NCBI GenBank assembly: GCA_019693395.1
Contig: JAAMXP010001835.1
Coordinates: 32,834 to 96,833 of the forward strand
DNA: 64,000 nt
Direction: 5' to 3'
Origin: Ettlia oleoabundans
Lineage: Eukaryota > Chlorophyta > Chlorophyceae > Chlamydomonadales
The notes below the pieces were generated by a model. The model worked only from the letters and a program-made list of their open reading frames with translations. It was not told the DNA's origin and did no database searches. Of this stretch, positions 28,536 to 41,394 are shown piece by piece (position 1 is the stretch's first letter; every line of letters begins with the position of its first letter). Made by a program: the position numbers and the translations under genes.

Positions 28536-31500
28536 CTACAGGTTAAACTGAGCGGCTCGAATCTCTGCCATGTATTCTGCTATCAGCCCCTCTGCATCTT
28601 CCAACAGCTGTCCAGCAAGGTGAATAAAATCTGCAGTGCGGAGTCGTTAAGAACGGAGTCAGCTGGTCTTGCTGAGGTTGCCGGTCAAAACACAGTACTA
28701 GGGAAAGTGCCAATCCCATACTCACATGGGTCGCCATAGGCACCCCCAGTCCCTGGGGAGTTGTACGCCACGGCATTCTGGTACAGCTGCTGCAAGTCGC
28801 CCCTGCATGGTACTCAGGACCAGACCAGCAGTGCCCGTGTGTTGCACGTGGCGACTTCGCAAACTACAAGACAGAATTCCTCTCGCCACAACCTGGTAGA
28901 CAGACTTGGTACTAGTTGCGCTGCACATCCGCAAATTATTCATACCCACTGGAGCGCTGTTCCCCACCTGAACTGCTCGAGGGATAGATACCGCCCTGCT
29001 TTGGCCTTCTTTTGAAGTTCTGGTAAGATCATCACACTCGACTTGGGCACAAAAGTGTGGTAATCGGGCACTAACTTGACACTGGGCTGCAGCCGGAGCA
29101 GCAGCACAGTGCCTTCTCAAAGTAACGAGCTAAGTACGTGGCTAACACTGCCATCAATTGGTCAAGAGTGCAGACAGGCAAAGGCGCGCATGGCTCACCA
29201 CATGGCTGAACACTTCCTCATATGCCTTCCTGGGCTTCTTGTCGTATACATTTGTCATCTTCTTGTTGCGCAGCTGGCGCACAATCCCCCCCAGTATGTT
29301 GCCCAGCTGGCGTCCCACCATGCCCAACTGGCCTGTAAAGGAGGTGACAGATGTAGTGGACGTGCCTACATTGACCGTCTGAATACCACAGCAGCACAAC
29401 GACTCAATGCAGCCAGGCGCTTGACAACAAGCTGGGGTGCTTTGGCCGTGGGCACAGAACATGCATCACAACACACATGCATAGTGGAACTACCTGTGCC
29501 TTGGCCGGCGCCCACCGCTGTAGCACGGTGGCTGCTGCTTGGTTGCCGTGTGCCTTCCTCATCACTAGTGGCTGCATCGTCGTCACCAAATGACTCCTCA
29601 TCTTCGTCGTCTGCTAAAAGACATGATACAGCATAGAGAAAGCATGTCACATTGTGAAGTCAAGGGGTCTGCAGCTAAATTTCAAAAGGCAAGCTTGCCT
29701 AGAAACGTGTCGAAACCACTCTACAGCCTCTATCGTAAAAAACACTCACAAACAAAGATGTGTGAAACCGCCAATGCTCAGGGATTCTGACAGGATGTTG
29801 CACAAGCTTGCCTGACAGCTGGATATCCTCCTCTTCTTCTTCATCAAACAGCTCTTCATCCTCAAAGTCAGACCTGCTCCGTTTAGCGCGCTTGCCGCCG
29901 CCACCAGCCTTGCCAAGTGTCCCAATACTGGATTTGCTGCGTTTGCCACCAGGAGCGCTTCGTCGGCTGGCCCCCGCAGCCACCTTCTTCCGAGCACCGC
30001 CCATACTGCCAGCACGGCGGCCATGAGGGCGGCCCGGCGCGGCTCCGTCAAAGTTTCGTGATCTGTATTGATGTGGTAACAACATAGATCAACAATGATT
30101 GTAGGGAATAACTGACTGATTAATCACACAGGGACGACTTTTAAGGGCCCCACCTTGATCGAGCCTTGTTGAGAAAACGCCGGTCCTCCGCGTCACCCTC
30201 CGAAAAGTCATCCTCTTCATCTAAGTTGAGGTAAATGTGCACAGAGGCAGTATTGCTGAGCCACCACCCACTTTGTGATTCTGAGATACAGGCCCCACAT
30301 CACCTATTTGCATTGCAGCCAGCTAACCTGGGACAAACTCGTCACTGACATCCTCCGCCTCATGCTGCACTTCATAGTCAGCATCTGCAACATAGCAGCA
30401 AAGAAGGAAACTATCAAGACCAACAAAATATGAGACCACAGACTGGATGGCACGGCAGGAAACCAACCTATTGCCTTGCCAGAACGCCGTGACTGGTGCT
30501 CGGCGTCCTCCTCTTCCACAGCGAAACTGTACACGAAATCCGCTGCAGGCATTCAAGCAAGGAGGTGCGCACCCGAGGTGGGTGGTCAGGCCAGGCATAA
30601 AAGCATCAGGCACAGCAGTGTTCAGCCACATGACTATAAAAACCTTTGTCTATGACCACAACAGTGGGACAAGCGACCAAGGCTCACGTTAGACAGAACA
30701 TGTATCAAAATCTTAACAGCACAAGCATGCGTGTTGCTGTATGATGTGGAGTGGCGGCAACATACAGCATATGACACAGCGGCAGCAGAAATAGAGTGTC
30801 AAACGTACGTGAGGGTTCGCGCGGCAGCTGTTGGACAGGTGCCGCACTGCTCAGCTTCAGTTTGATTTTGGGCTTGGGATTCGCGCCTGCAGAAGGAGCT
30901 CGAGCTACTGGCGGCTGCTGCTGTTGCAACATTGCATCAGGCTCGTGTGCTCCAATCTGAACTGCATGTTGGCTGGTGCTAGCATCTGCATTGGGAGCCA
31001 CTTCTGCCGACGGAACGCTGAACGGCTCCTGCTGCTGCTCAACTGGAACGACAGCACTTGGGAGCTGCACCGCAGTTGCTGCGGCAAGGGCAGCAGCAAA
31101 ATCATCCGGCAGCTCTGGCATCAGCCCCCCAAAGTGTTGCTGCGAATCGTCCCAGTCAGCTGCAACTGCTGTCGCAGCACGCTTCTTCTTGCTGGTTGGA
31201 CGCTTGATATTTTGCTGCTCATGCTCTGCAGGTGCTGCTGCTGTGGCCTCAAAATAGGGAGCTTCTGCATCCTCGTTGTACTCGTAGTCACCTTCGTCTG
31301 CAGGATGCAACCACCACAACATCGCCTGTCCAGACAGTCGCACTCTGCTGCTGCCAGCAGGATAGCAAATAAACTTGGTGCCCCCCCCCCCCCCCCTCCA
31401 ACACACACACACACACGCGCACGCACGGACACTCTTACCGGAAATCATCTCTTCCCCTTCCAGCACCTCATCCCACATCTGAATAACAGAAAACAAGCGA

Positions 31501-34500
31501 TATTATGTCGACATAAAAGACCAATGAGCACTATTTTGTCAACATGGTTGGCGGCAACATAACTGTTCACGTTGTTGCAGGATACAAACCCATACAATCA
31601 CCTGACGCTGCTTGCGCTGTCTGCCACTCTGTCTTGCAGGCGCCACGTCTGGGCTGGCTTCATCTGCAAATAGTCAGACATGGGAGCAAACTAGAACTGA
31701 AAATCGTTCGTAAGCAAACGAGTAAATGCAACTTCAAGCACAACACAGAGCAGGTGCAAGACCACTGCATCTTAGTTGGGCTACGCCAAGTTCCACGTTT
31801 CAAGAACCAACGTACCCAAAATTCTGGACTTGCCCCGACCCCGGCCGCCTGCAGCTCCTCCTCGACCGCGTCCGCCTGTTCGGCCGCTGCCTCGCCCTAT
31901 GCCACGGCCTCTGGCAGCAGCATAGCTGAGTCGAAGCTCCTTTGGACGGCCTGCAGCAGATGGGGCGACTTTATTTGGTGCCAGTCAAACTACTCTGTGC
32001 ACAGAAGGTCAAATGCTTCTTCAATTTGGCAGTGTGGTACATAGCCAACAACTCCATCACGCAAATACTAGCTGCCATGCCTGCAACTGTTCTGGTGCCA
32101 AAGCCGAAGGGGTAGCTTCCTGCTCCTTCTTTCTGCAAATGTAGGTTGTAGGGAACACCAAATATGTGTCCAAAGTCCGAAACAGGCACAAGGACCACTT
32201 GAAGGATGGTGTTACGTGTCATGCCGGCCTGCTTTCTTGCCTGATACAGCGAGTGCAGCTGGCCTGGGCGATCACGTCCAATATAGACGATCTCATGTGA
32301 CTTCTGCAAAGAGCACCAAACAACATAAGTGTTCAATGCTGCTGGCAGGGAGGCAAGGCAAAGTTAAGACGCAACAAGGATATGCAACTTCGCAAGATGC
32401 TTACCTGCCAACTACCATCGGCAGCCTTCAGGAACACCTCGCGCCGGATCCGCTTCGTTCCAGGGCCTTCCTTGGGCGGTGGACCACCTGCACCAGCCAG
32501 TGCTGAGGCTCCAGTAGACACTGGGCCGTCAGCGCCTGCGTTTCCGTCACCACCTGTTGAGGCTGCAGCCAACAAACCCTCAGCTCGCATTTGTTGCATC
32601 ATGCGCTGCTCATCCTCAATTGTAGGTGTGCCCTCACGCTTGCCCTGCGAAGCAGCCACAGACATATAGATGTGCAGACGTAGTCAAGCCTTGACACCTT
32701 GCTGTCAGCACACATGAATTTGTCCTCGACGCTAGGCGTGCCGCACCTTCTTCTTGCCATGGGGAGTGACTCCAGTGGTGCCATCACCCTCGCCCTCGGC
32801 TGCCTCCTCGGCAGCGGCAAGCTCACGCTCCAGCTCAGCCTCCAGTGCGTCCTGGTCACCAAGATCCTCGCCAGCAGAGTTGTTCAACACAGCAACCTGC
32901 ATATTTGAGACGGGGTGCGCAGAAATAAACGAACAATGACATCATACAATTGATTCTCTGGCATTGAATATCAACCAGAGATATACAGTTGTAGCAACAG
33001 GTATTTCCCTGTGTTCCATGCGCATGCAGACGGCAATGTCATTTTTTTGCGACTGCTGACATCTCGTTCTTGCCCAATGTTACATGTTTCAAGGACGATC
33101 ACCCACCTGCTTCTCAAAAATTTGCTGTGCTTTTTCTGCTGCACGTCGCTGCAGCTCGATCATTGTGGTTTTCTGGTGCCGTACGAACTTTACAGCAGCA
33201 GCGTCCACGGTTCCATCCTGGGCTGCTGCACTGGCCAGCTGACGCACCTGCGCCAAAGGGATGTCATCACAGGGACAGCTAATTCGTCTGGGGATCAAAA
33301 GATTGCAACAACGCAGAACGACGACGTCAAGGGAAGACTGGTTCAGATATGTTCCCAAACTTGCCATGTCAATCATAGTCCATCTTCCCAACCCCTGGAT
33401 CTCCTCATCAGTCATTCCATAACCCCTGCGACCAAGAAGGAACATAGTTGATTTTCAAGTGCCTAGTTGTCAAGCTGTTGTCAAGCTTGCAAAGATTAAG
33501 CTCCGGGAAGGGTCCAGGGCTCCGGTATGCTCCTGCATGATCTGTAAGGCCAGCGGCATTCCGCATACCTAAGTCTCTCCCGTGCCTGGGCTGTGGTCAT
33601 TCGCCGTAAATCTGCATCAGTGCCCTGCACTTTGCCCGCTTGTCGCTTTGCCATTTGCTTTGTGACGTCATCCAAGTTTGCATGCTGGAAGGGGATTTGT
33701 ACAGGCCAGGGGAGAGTAGGGGCCGGTTGGTTGGGGTGGGGTGAGTGGTGTGTATGTGTATGCATGAAATGTGGGGGCAGTGCAAGCTATAGTGTTGGGC
33801 ACCTCTCAGAATCCTAGCAAACCGCAGCAGTCTCGCAATCAATTGGGACCAGGGAAACTTGTCATAAATTTGCTCTCAATTATATGTTGTTGAACAGGGT
33901 TCCCAATAGCAGCATGTTGCAGAGTTCCAGTGGCAGGCGCCAGGCCATGCAGCAATAATAGGCAAACCTTATGTTGGATGTCCCTGACAAAGCTGTAACC
34001 AAATCCGCGACCCGTGGGGTCGGCGGCACCCGCCAATTGTAGCTGTGCCTTGCCCTCTCTGCACCATAAAATAACGAGATTTGGTTTTCCAAGCCTATTG
34101 GGATAGCAATTGTGTCACTGTCCGCTGTTACCTGAAATGGGTGACAAAAGCGTCAGTGAGGGTCCAAGGCGCAGACTGCATTGAGTGAGAAAGGCTTGGA
34201 GGGTCAATGAGTGAGAAAGGCTTCAAGCGAGTCACACGGCAACACCATTGATGAATAAAGCAAAGGACAGGCAGCCTGAGGAACGAACATGGTGCCCACA
34301 ATGATGGCCTCACTTGCATAGCTTGCTCCACCAATTTAGCTGCCTTCTGGTAGTTTTCGTTTGGAGGTAGCATCTCCGCAGCCAGCCTCAACTTCTCTAT
34401 CTGCAACATCCGTAATTTACCGTTGTGGAAGTCACTTCTAATATATTTGGTCTGAAATACCCGCCATCTTTTTTATAACTTACCGCAGCTTTGTCCAGTT

Positions 34501-36987
34501 TCTCGTGCATGACAAGGCCTCGCTGTTTCATGCGGAAGGCTGCCACATAGCAAGCTTCAAGAGCACATGTTTCCTCTGCAAGGCCAAGTGGCACATGAAA
34601 TTATTGTTGCGAGCAAGCACTGTTGTTTGCAAATGCACAGTGGGAGTTGCCAGATTTACGGACCTACCTGGTGTCAGCTTCTTCCGCAGCTCAGCCTCAC
34701 TGGGGGGCCGAGCTCCTTCCTTCATGCTGAAAACCTCCGTGTCCCCCACAAGCTGCAAAGCACGCATATGCGCATGAGCATGTTCTTGTTGGTTCAAATT
34801 CTTTGTACGCTCGTGCTGTTCAGCGCATGAGGCATCCATACAATCCCCAACCACCAAATGGATGGTAGCTCACCCGCACAGCCAGATCACATGCATCTTT
34901 GAGATAGGCACGGATCATGGCAGGTGGCCGGGAAGGAAACGTGTCAGCCAGCGTCTTTAATGTGATGGATGCTCGCTGTCCCTGCGCCATGAAAGTTCCT
35001 GGTTGCCTTGTGAGAATTTGCAACAGGACAACCCGATGATGTCTTGCTGTTACTAACCTGCTTGGCTGGATCCTTGTCAAGCTTAGCCTGCTGTCTCCGC
35101 AAGTGCTTAAATACGTGCACGTAAATACGCCGCTCCTCCAGATCCCTGCAGAATGAATGGTTGGTGGTTCATCCTGGTACTGCTGGCTTTTGATTCCACA
35201 ATGTAATGCCAACCTATCCCATTCTCACTTGACTTCACGTGCTGTAGGTGCTGGCACTCGGAGCATAGGCAGCTCCTGCCCCACAACCACAGTGCCACTC
35301 AGCTCCCTGAGCTGCATCATGCCAGCCTGAAGACAACAAACAAGAGCAAGGTCAGAAAGATGGTCAGCACCAAACCATCAGAGCCCAACGACCGCTTTCT
35401 CGCTCAGCACATATACTTACTGGCGCACGCAGGAGCAGGAAATCTGTATGGGGCGGTGTGTACGGGAAGGCCAGGGATCGGAAGAGGCCGCTTTCCACAC
35501 TCAAGCTGCTAGTGCCAGGAGCCAATTGCCCTGCAGCAGCATGGCACAGTAAAGCATGAGGTTCACACTCTGCATGCTATCTGGACAAGATAACATGTTA
35601 AACATCCTTTTGCCCAGGTAACTCACCAAGGAAAGGCGAGTCGTCGTCATCGCCAAGCGGTTGCACTGTACCGACACGCCAGCGTGGTATGTCTGCACAA
35701 CAACCAGCACAGAGTCAAGGATAATAACAAAATCCGCTCTTCACAATACCCATACACCTGAGCCACGCAGCAAACACAGTGAAACAACACAGCACAATAT
35801 GGATAAACATAGGCTCACCTTGTATCAAGTTTTGATGGCCAGAGTCGGCCGCGTCCTTTTTGCGATAATAAGTAACTAGCTTAGCCCCCATACCAGGCCG
35901 GTTCAAGAGCGGAGGCTGCACTGGCAATGTGGCAATGGGGGCTGTATTAAATGGGAGACTCCTTGTCTGTACCAGCTATACGTGCATGTCCATGGGGTTA
36001 GGGGTGTAGATTCGATGTGTTAAAGTGCGCAATGCTGGTTTACGACCCATCATTACACATGCAGGCTTGTGCTTGCCTGCTGTTCCATGTACTCCAGCAG
36101 AACCACATGGCCTGGCTCTGCGGCCGAGAAGTCACGCTTGCGCGTGAAGGCGTTGGGGGGCCTGTAGCAGAAGGGGCAACTCTCCAGACATTACCTGGTG
36201 GTACTATTTGCAGTGTTTGGCGGACAGTAGGGCATCAAAATGTCAACTGATAGCATCAATACTAACCGAAGGAGTGCAGGGTTGTCGTCAAACGGGACTG
36301 CAGCAGCATCGGCACTTTTGAGAAGCTGGATGTCTTGGAAGGCGACAGCCAGCTTGACCTGTGGCAAGTAGTAGCATCAGTGATGTCAAAAGGAGGGATA
36401 TTAACTAATAAACTTGCCATCGTTAGCAGTGTGTGTCCTTGTGGACCCGTTTCCAGGGTCACGTACCTGCTTCTGTCCCTCCTTCACAGCGCCTGCTGCC
36501 AGCAACGGGCGATCAAGTGTCAACATGACTGGTGGCTTTCCCGGCAGCAGTACCAGGGGGTGCAGGCCAGCAGCTGGCTTGAAGAGTGCAACATTGTCCA
36601 CAAGCTGAAGATATAGGAAGGGGGCAGGCAACTGTCAGTCACTAATGCTCAACGAACAAAAGACGCGCGGGCGCAGATTTGGATTGTTCGCCACACCCCC
36701 CAATGCCAAGGAACAACGCTACCCACCACTTAACCCAGCAGTGCATAACTTACATGCTGCCATAGGTCTTGCAACTGTGAGTCCAATCTTACGGATTGGA
36801 AGGTTTTGCTGCAAAGGCAAGCAACATATTCAAAAACACTGGTCACAGGCTGCCTAGATGGACAGTTGATGATTACACTTGAGAGGTATGATGCACAACA
36901 GGTGCCTCTTTCTGTATTACAATCTGGGTTGAACCCACAGCAGAATTTACGGTTGCAGTAGCATGCTCCACCCACCCACCCACACAC

Positions 36988-37019
<32 letters not shown>

Positions 37020-40000
37020 GAAGCATGCACCTGACCCCAGGTAGGCTAGCGATGGTGACAGTGACGGTGCCAGTCGCGGTGCCCTTCTTCTTGGAGCCAC
37101 CCAGATTCATGGACACGCGGTTGAGCTGCAGGTGGGTGCATGTTGAAAACACAGGCTTACATACTGGCAGGGTCACTATTTTGGGATGGCAATAAGATTG
37201 CAAATTAAGTTCAGGCTCGGCAATGAATACCTCGACGGGCCACCACTTGCCGCGCGGTGTGTGCCACAGCGCCAGGGCGAGGACCTCCTCCTGCAAAAGC
37301 AAAAGCAGCAGGTGCAGCAGCAGACATCACTCGGAAGCTCGCATAAACAGTCGTGGCAGTAAATGCAATTGCGTCAGTGATGCAGCTTGTATGTCCTCTG
37401 AAAACAAGTGGAAACAAGCCACTAAGTCGAAACAAGCCAATAACTGCACCTGGGAGGTTGGATTGGGGTTCAATATGGGGAGGGTCGCCAAATCAGCTGC
37501 CAGCTTAGCATGCAATACACGGATCACATTTGCAGTGCCTGCAAGGTTGGTCCACGATGGAACTGTTAAACGCAGTTCTCAGCTGAAAGAAGTCAAGTAA
37601 CCTGGGACCGTAATGAAAGCCGCTGCACCATGTCACGCACCTGCTTTACGCCGCGCCGGCTGGTAATACTCACGCTCTCGGGCAATCCCCTGCTGCAAGC
37701 GCCAAAGCTCCACCTCCTCCAGTTGGAGCGCATCATACCCTGACCCGCGTGGTGGCAATGGCAATGCCTGCATCTCAGAAAACACATGCTGCATGAAGCA
37801 GCAGGAAAAGCAGGGCAGCCTGCCGCATCAGACCTTGCCCATCTGCTCACCAAAGCTTGGGGCTCAATAACCAAAGCCGCTGCACGATCCACTATCACAG
37901 CGATGTCAGGTAATGCTTGCCCCTGGGCGTTGATGCCTTGCAGCTGCCTGCTACCCGGTGCTACGGCTGCTGGTGGCACGAGCGGCTTCGTGAGCTCAAA
38001 GGCCTGCTTGCTATCATTTAAGTCCATCACCGGCCCCATCGACCTAAAACGAACACTTCGCAAAGAGGTGTGAGAAACGGCAAGTCCCCTCCATCACACA
38101 CACAACGCATAAGCAGGAAAGGAGGTCTGGAAGAGGGTTCGGCATCCCACAACTCACTTCAGCTTATCTGCATCCATCTTGCCCCGCCATGCAATGCGCT
38201 GCTCCCATTCATCCAAGTGGACTACAGCACGCAGTGGGAAGATAAGCACACAGCAACACGCAGCAACCTTTAAGGGTCAGTTATACTTTGGTCAAGATTT
38301 GCAGTGTGGCCTGGCGCAAGGCTCCCACCGTACTAGCCATGACTCTCGCCCACTCTCGCCCACTGGAATCACCTGATGGGATGCCGGGACCACAAATCTT
38401 CCGTGCCTCCTCTTCACTGCCATTTGCTCCAACCCTGTCCAAGCCCAGCAAGGCTTGAAGCTGCTCCACTCTCAGCAAAGGCGCAGTAGGCAACGCCCAG
38501 CATTCATCATCATCACTTTCTGCAGCAGCTCTGGCTTGCTCCTCAGCTGCGTCGCAACCCAGCCCCGGCAATTCTTCACCCTCCATGACATCTGACATCC
38601 GCTGCTCATTCGCCTGTTGACAAGTTGCCATTTCTGGCTGTTCCACCGTAGTTTGATGGTCTGACGTTCTGTTCTGAGGTTGCTGGGCCACAAAGAAGGG
38701 CACGCCGTAATGCTGACTGCCGGCTGTTCCAGCATGCGTGGCTGCGTCAGGGAGCGCTGCCTCAGGATGTTCTTGCTGAACATGTGGCGCCTGCTGCTGC
38801 CCAAACATGGCAGCGATTTGTGCGTGAGCGGCATGGGAGGGGTGTTCCTGCTGTGCTTCAGCGTGCTGCTGGGAACCAAGCAACTGTTCCCCCACTTCCT
38901 GACCAGCCATCGCAGCCCCGTGCTGCTGCCAACCTTGGCTACCTTCAGCTCTAGTTGCCAGTTTGGAAGGTTGTTCATCCTCCTCCTGCTCAGACTGAAA
39001 CAGTGCGTCTGCCCCATCCTGAGGTGCTCCGACAGCCTGCTGCCAGAGAATCCTTGCTTCCCACGTCGTGGTGTTGACGGGAAGGAAAGTGGCATCTGAA
39101 AAGCACGGCTGTGCACTGTCATCAACCTCTGCGTCGCCAGGACGGCCATGTTTCTGTTGTGGCGTCGCTTCTGGACCAGCTGGCTGCTGCAGCACCTGTG
39201 CCTCACCCACAGCTGAATGGTCGACCCTGCATTGTGAACAGAGGGCTACACCAAAATTGAATCACACTCTACATGGCCCAGAACAGAGCGTCTGGAAACC
39301 AGTTCAGCCCCAAGTCATTGCAGGTCGATCTCTTAATAATTGAACTAAGATGCTCACACCCACATAAAGGTTCGACAATGGTGCACCTGTTGCGCTTGTA
39401 TGTTGCACCGTGCAGTACATCGCTGCTCTGTTGCGCCATATGTCCCACTGTTGTTGCTGCTCTTGCTGCTACAGCTGGAGCTGTGTCATCAGGAGGCACA
39501 TCAACCGCCGAGGGCAGCAACAGGTCCTCCTCGTCTTCTAATTGATCTGGAATGAAAAATTTATGCCATTTGAACCAAGCGTAAATGTTTGTAGCTGTCT
39601 GCATAGTAGCTTTAACACATGCATGCGGTACGGACAGCCAAGGTGCAGACAGCCAGGCGTTGAATCGCTTTGTGGCATTTTCAGCCGGTAAGAAAAACAA
39701 CCCTGGATGCAGCAACAGCAGGAATAAGGCAGCTTGATGGCGCAGCTCACCTACAGGGACCTCCAGGTCTGCAGCAAGCAACATCTCCTCCTCATCGCCA
39801 TCTGCTGCAACCGAATGCTGCTGGTTCCCCCGATCTGCCGCTGGGCGGTGTGACCCCCGGCGCAGCAACGGTGGTGGACGCAGCTCGTTTGCAGTGGATA
39901 CATGCCCTGACATAACACCTTGATAACCATATAGCTCGGAAAAACGCAGCACCATCTCGCCATCACTGGACTTGCCCAGCACGGGCAGGCGCACATGGTT

Positions 40001-40762
40001 TCGGTACGTTGCCTGGGCGTGCTGTCCAGCTGCCACGATGGCAGCAGGTGTGGCAGTGGTGCTGGGCGCAGGTGCTGCGGCTGCTGGTAAGGCTGGCGCC
40101 TGTGGCTGTAAGTGCCCACCCCCCTGCTGGTCTTCTTCGTCAACGTCGTAATCCTCTTCCTCAACCGCCGCCCCTGCTCCCAGTGCTGCGGACACCAGTC
40201 CTAACCGGTGTTGCTGCTGTGAGGCAGTGGCTGCTGCCCTTGCTTGCTGCTCTGCGTCCTCTATTAGCTCAGCCTCATCGGCAAAGTCGCGAGCATCGTC
40301 TGCAGGCTGCACCGACGCCCCGTCTGCAGCGGCCTCGCCGCTACCGGCAGCTCGCTGCTCGCCGGCCTGCAACTCATCCTGTAAAGGTTGCGCACAGCAG
40401 TCAGCAATGCAGTAACGATTGAAACCATCTAAGGCTCGTCATTCACCACCCCAGAATGCAAGGGAGGTGGTACCCACCACGGAACACAGATAGAACCCAC
40501 AAGCCTGGCGCCAGCGCTGTTCGATTCACCTGCAGGTTCAATCCATCGCCTTGGAGTCGGGCCAAGCCTCCGAGATGCTCCTTGGCATCCTGCACCGCAA
40601 TACCTTCACCTGGTGTTAGTCTGAAAAGGCTATAAGACACGCGAGTCACGGACGGCTTGAGCTTACGGCGTCAAGGTAATCGGCTTCAAGACGGTTGTTT
40701 TCATCAACGTTGCCGAACAGGAACCCCACCAATGGGGCAGAAGGTTCCTCCTGCGACCCCAT
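28536..40762 (-). CDS. TAF1: TAF1, largest TFIID subunit, single bromodomain
   Basis: Forty-six exons join in phase to 2104 aa. Exon ends: 40762-40667, 40589-40530, 40378-39751, 39546-39387, 39226-38373, 38221-38158, 38043-37851, 37767-37641, 37538-37450, 37290-37231, 37125-37031, 36808-36754, 36604-36467, 36358-36267, 36161-36077, 35915-35819, 35692-35627, 35530-35421, 35326-35229, 35145-35058, 34981-34874, 34752-34668, 34575-34484, 34400-34314, 34175-34132, 34058-33968, 33684-33569, 33425-33365, 33247-33107, 32896-32747, 32644-32405, 32303-32241, 32132-32069, 31950-31816, 31663-31602, 31478-31439, 31297-30809, 30542-30468, 30384-30328, 30220-30154, 30062-29812, 29610-29494, 29332-29199, 29086-28968, 28802-28726, 28630-28536. 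Scaffold of TFIID at promoters. Seen: N-terminal VGFLFGNVDENNRLEADYLD, ALWHTPRGKWWPVE, the central TAF1 domain (LLNRPGMGAKLVTYYRK, DIPRWRVGTVQPL, GAADPTGRGFGYSFV, GTDADLRRM), an RG-rich exon at about 1533-1577, long acidic Ala/Gln-rich linkers, and a C-terminal bromodomain (about 1965-2100; AKAGRYLSLEQF, NAVAYN). No CCHC zinc knuckle seen. The 32133-32240 intron is uncertain, as the frame stays open through it. Confidence 0.93.
31381..31431. repeat. Poly-C plus CA microsatellite in a TAF1 intron
   Basis: A run of about 14 C is followed by an (AC)n tract turning into GC/CA. On the minus strand it is a (GT)n plus G-run lying inside the intron after exon 31478-31439. Simple-sequence repeat with no coding role. 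Confidence 0.9.
36965..37017. repeat. CA microsatellite in a TAF1 intron
   Basis: Several ccca units grade into about 17 CA repeats. The tract lies in the intron following exon 37125-37031 of TAF1, close to its donor. Confidence 0.9.
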
Positions 40763-41394
40763 CAGCCCACACAGCACATCTTTTACAGTCGAAATCGAAA
40801 TCAGAATACTTCGTTATACTCTGAGCGAGTCGCAATAAGTGAGTCCATTTATGTAGTACACCGAAGTACACGTAGAGTGGCGCTGGAGGGAAACCAAACG
40901 TCGATGTTGGAGTTGGGGTTGTATTACATCCTAGGCCTTTGCGACACGCCCATCGGCTTCAAATCACGATCACTGGGGGGAAGATTTTTGAGGGTTGTCT
41001 ACTGGCCCTCCGCAACATTCCGCAGGCGCGCGTGTGCCCGGGTATGATCAACCGCCGTGTTACGCTGCCCCGCCCACGAGGCCGCCTGCTTGTGCTTGGG
41101 GCTCTTCCTGGCGCGTATTGCGGGGCGTATTTGCGCCACACTTGCTCGCTCAGCCTTCACTTGTTGATTCAACTGTCTTCATCCCTCGCCGTCCCTGCCC
41201 GCTCCTACTCTTGCTCTCCCGCCGCTCTCGCCGTCTCACAGTGAGCGCCTCGACGCTGCTCAGAACAGTCTCCACTTGTCTACGTTGAGGCACGTTGTCA
41301 GATGGTCGATAGAGTAAGGTCTGTCTGGGAGCGTGGAGAGTTGCAGGTGGAACAGCCTGTGTGGGGCGCTCCGTCCCAAGCAGATGCTGGAAAG
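40763..41394. other. Bidirectional region TAF1/CAF1
   Basis: About 630 bp between divergent start codons. Short open frames on both strands lack domain features. It should hold both promoters and the CAF1 leader. An upstream CAF1 exon at about 41302 was considered but is not needed for a complete frame. Confidence 0.5.

Noticed and set aside
30831..31562. 243-codon plus-strand open frame
   Set aside because: It is the reverse of TAF1 exon 31297-30809 with its Gln/Ala repeats; Cys/Leu-rich shadow composition.
28536..33700. Several separate acidic or basic proteins instead of one TAF1
   Set aside because: All segments join in phase from the central TAF1 domain to the bromodomain and the sum closes exactly at 2105 codons, so one gene explains them.
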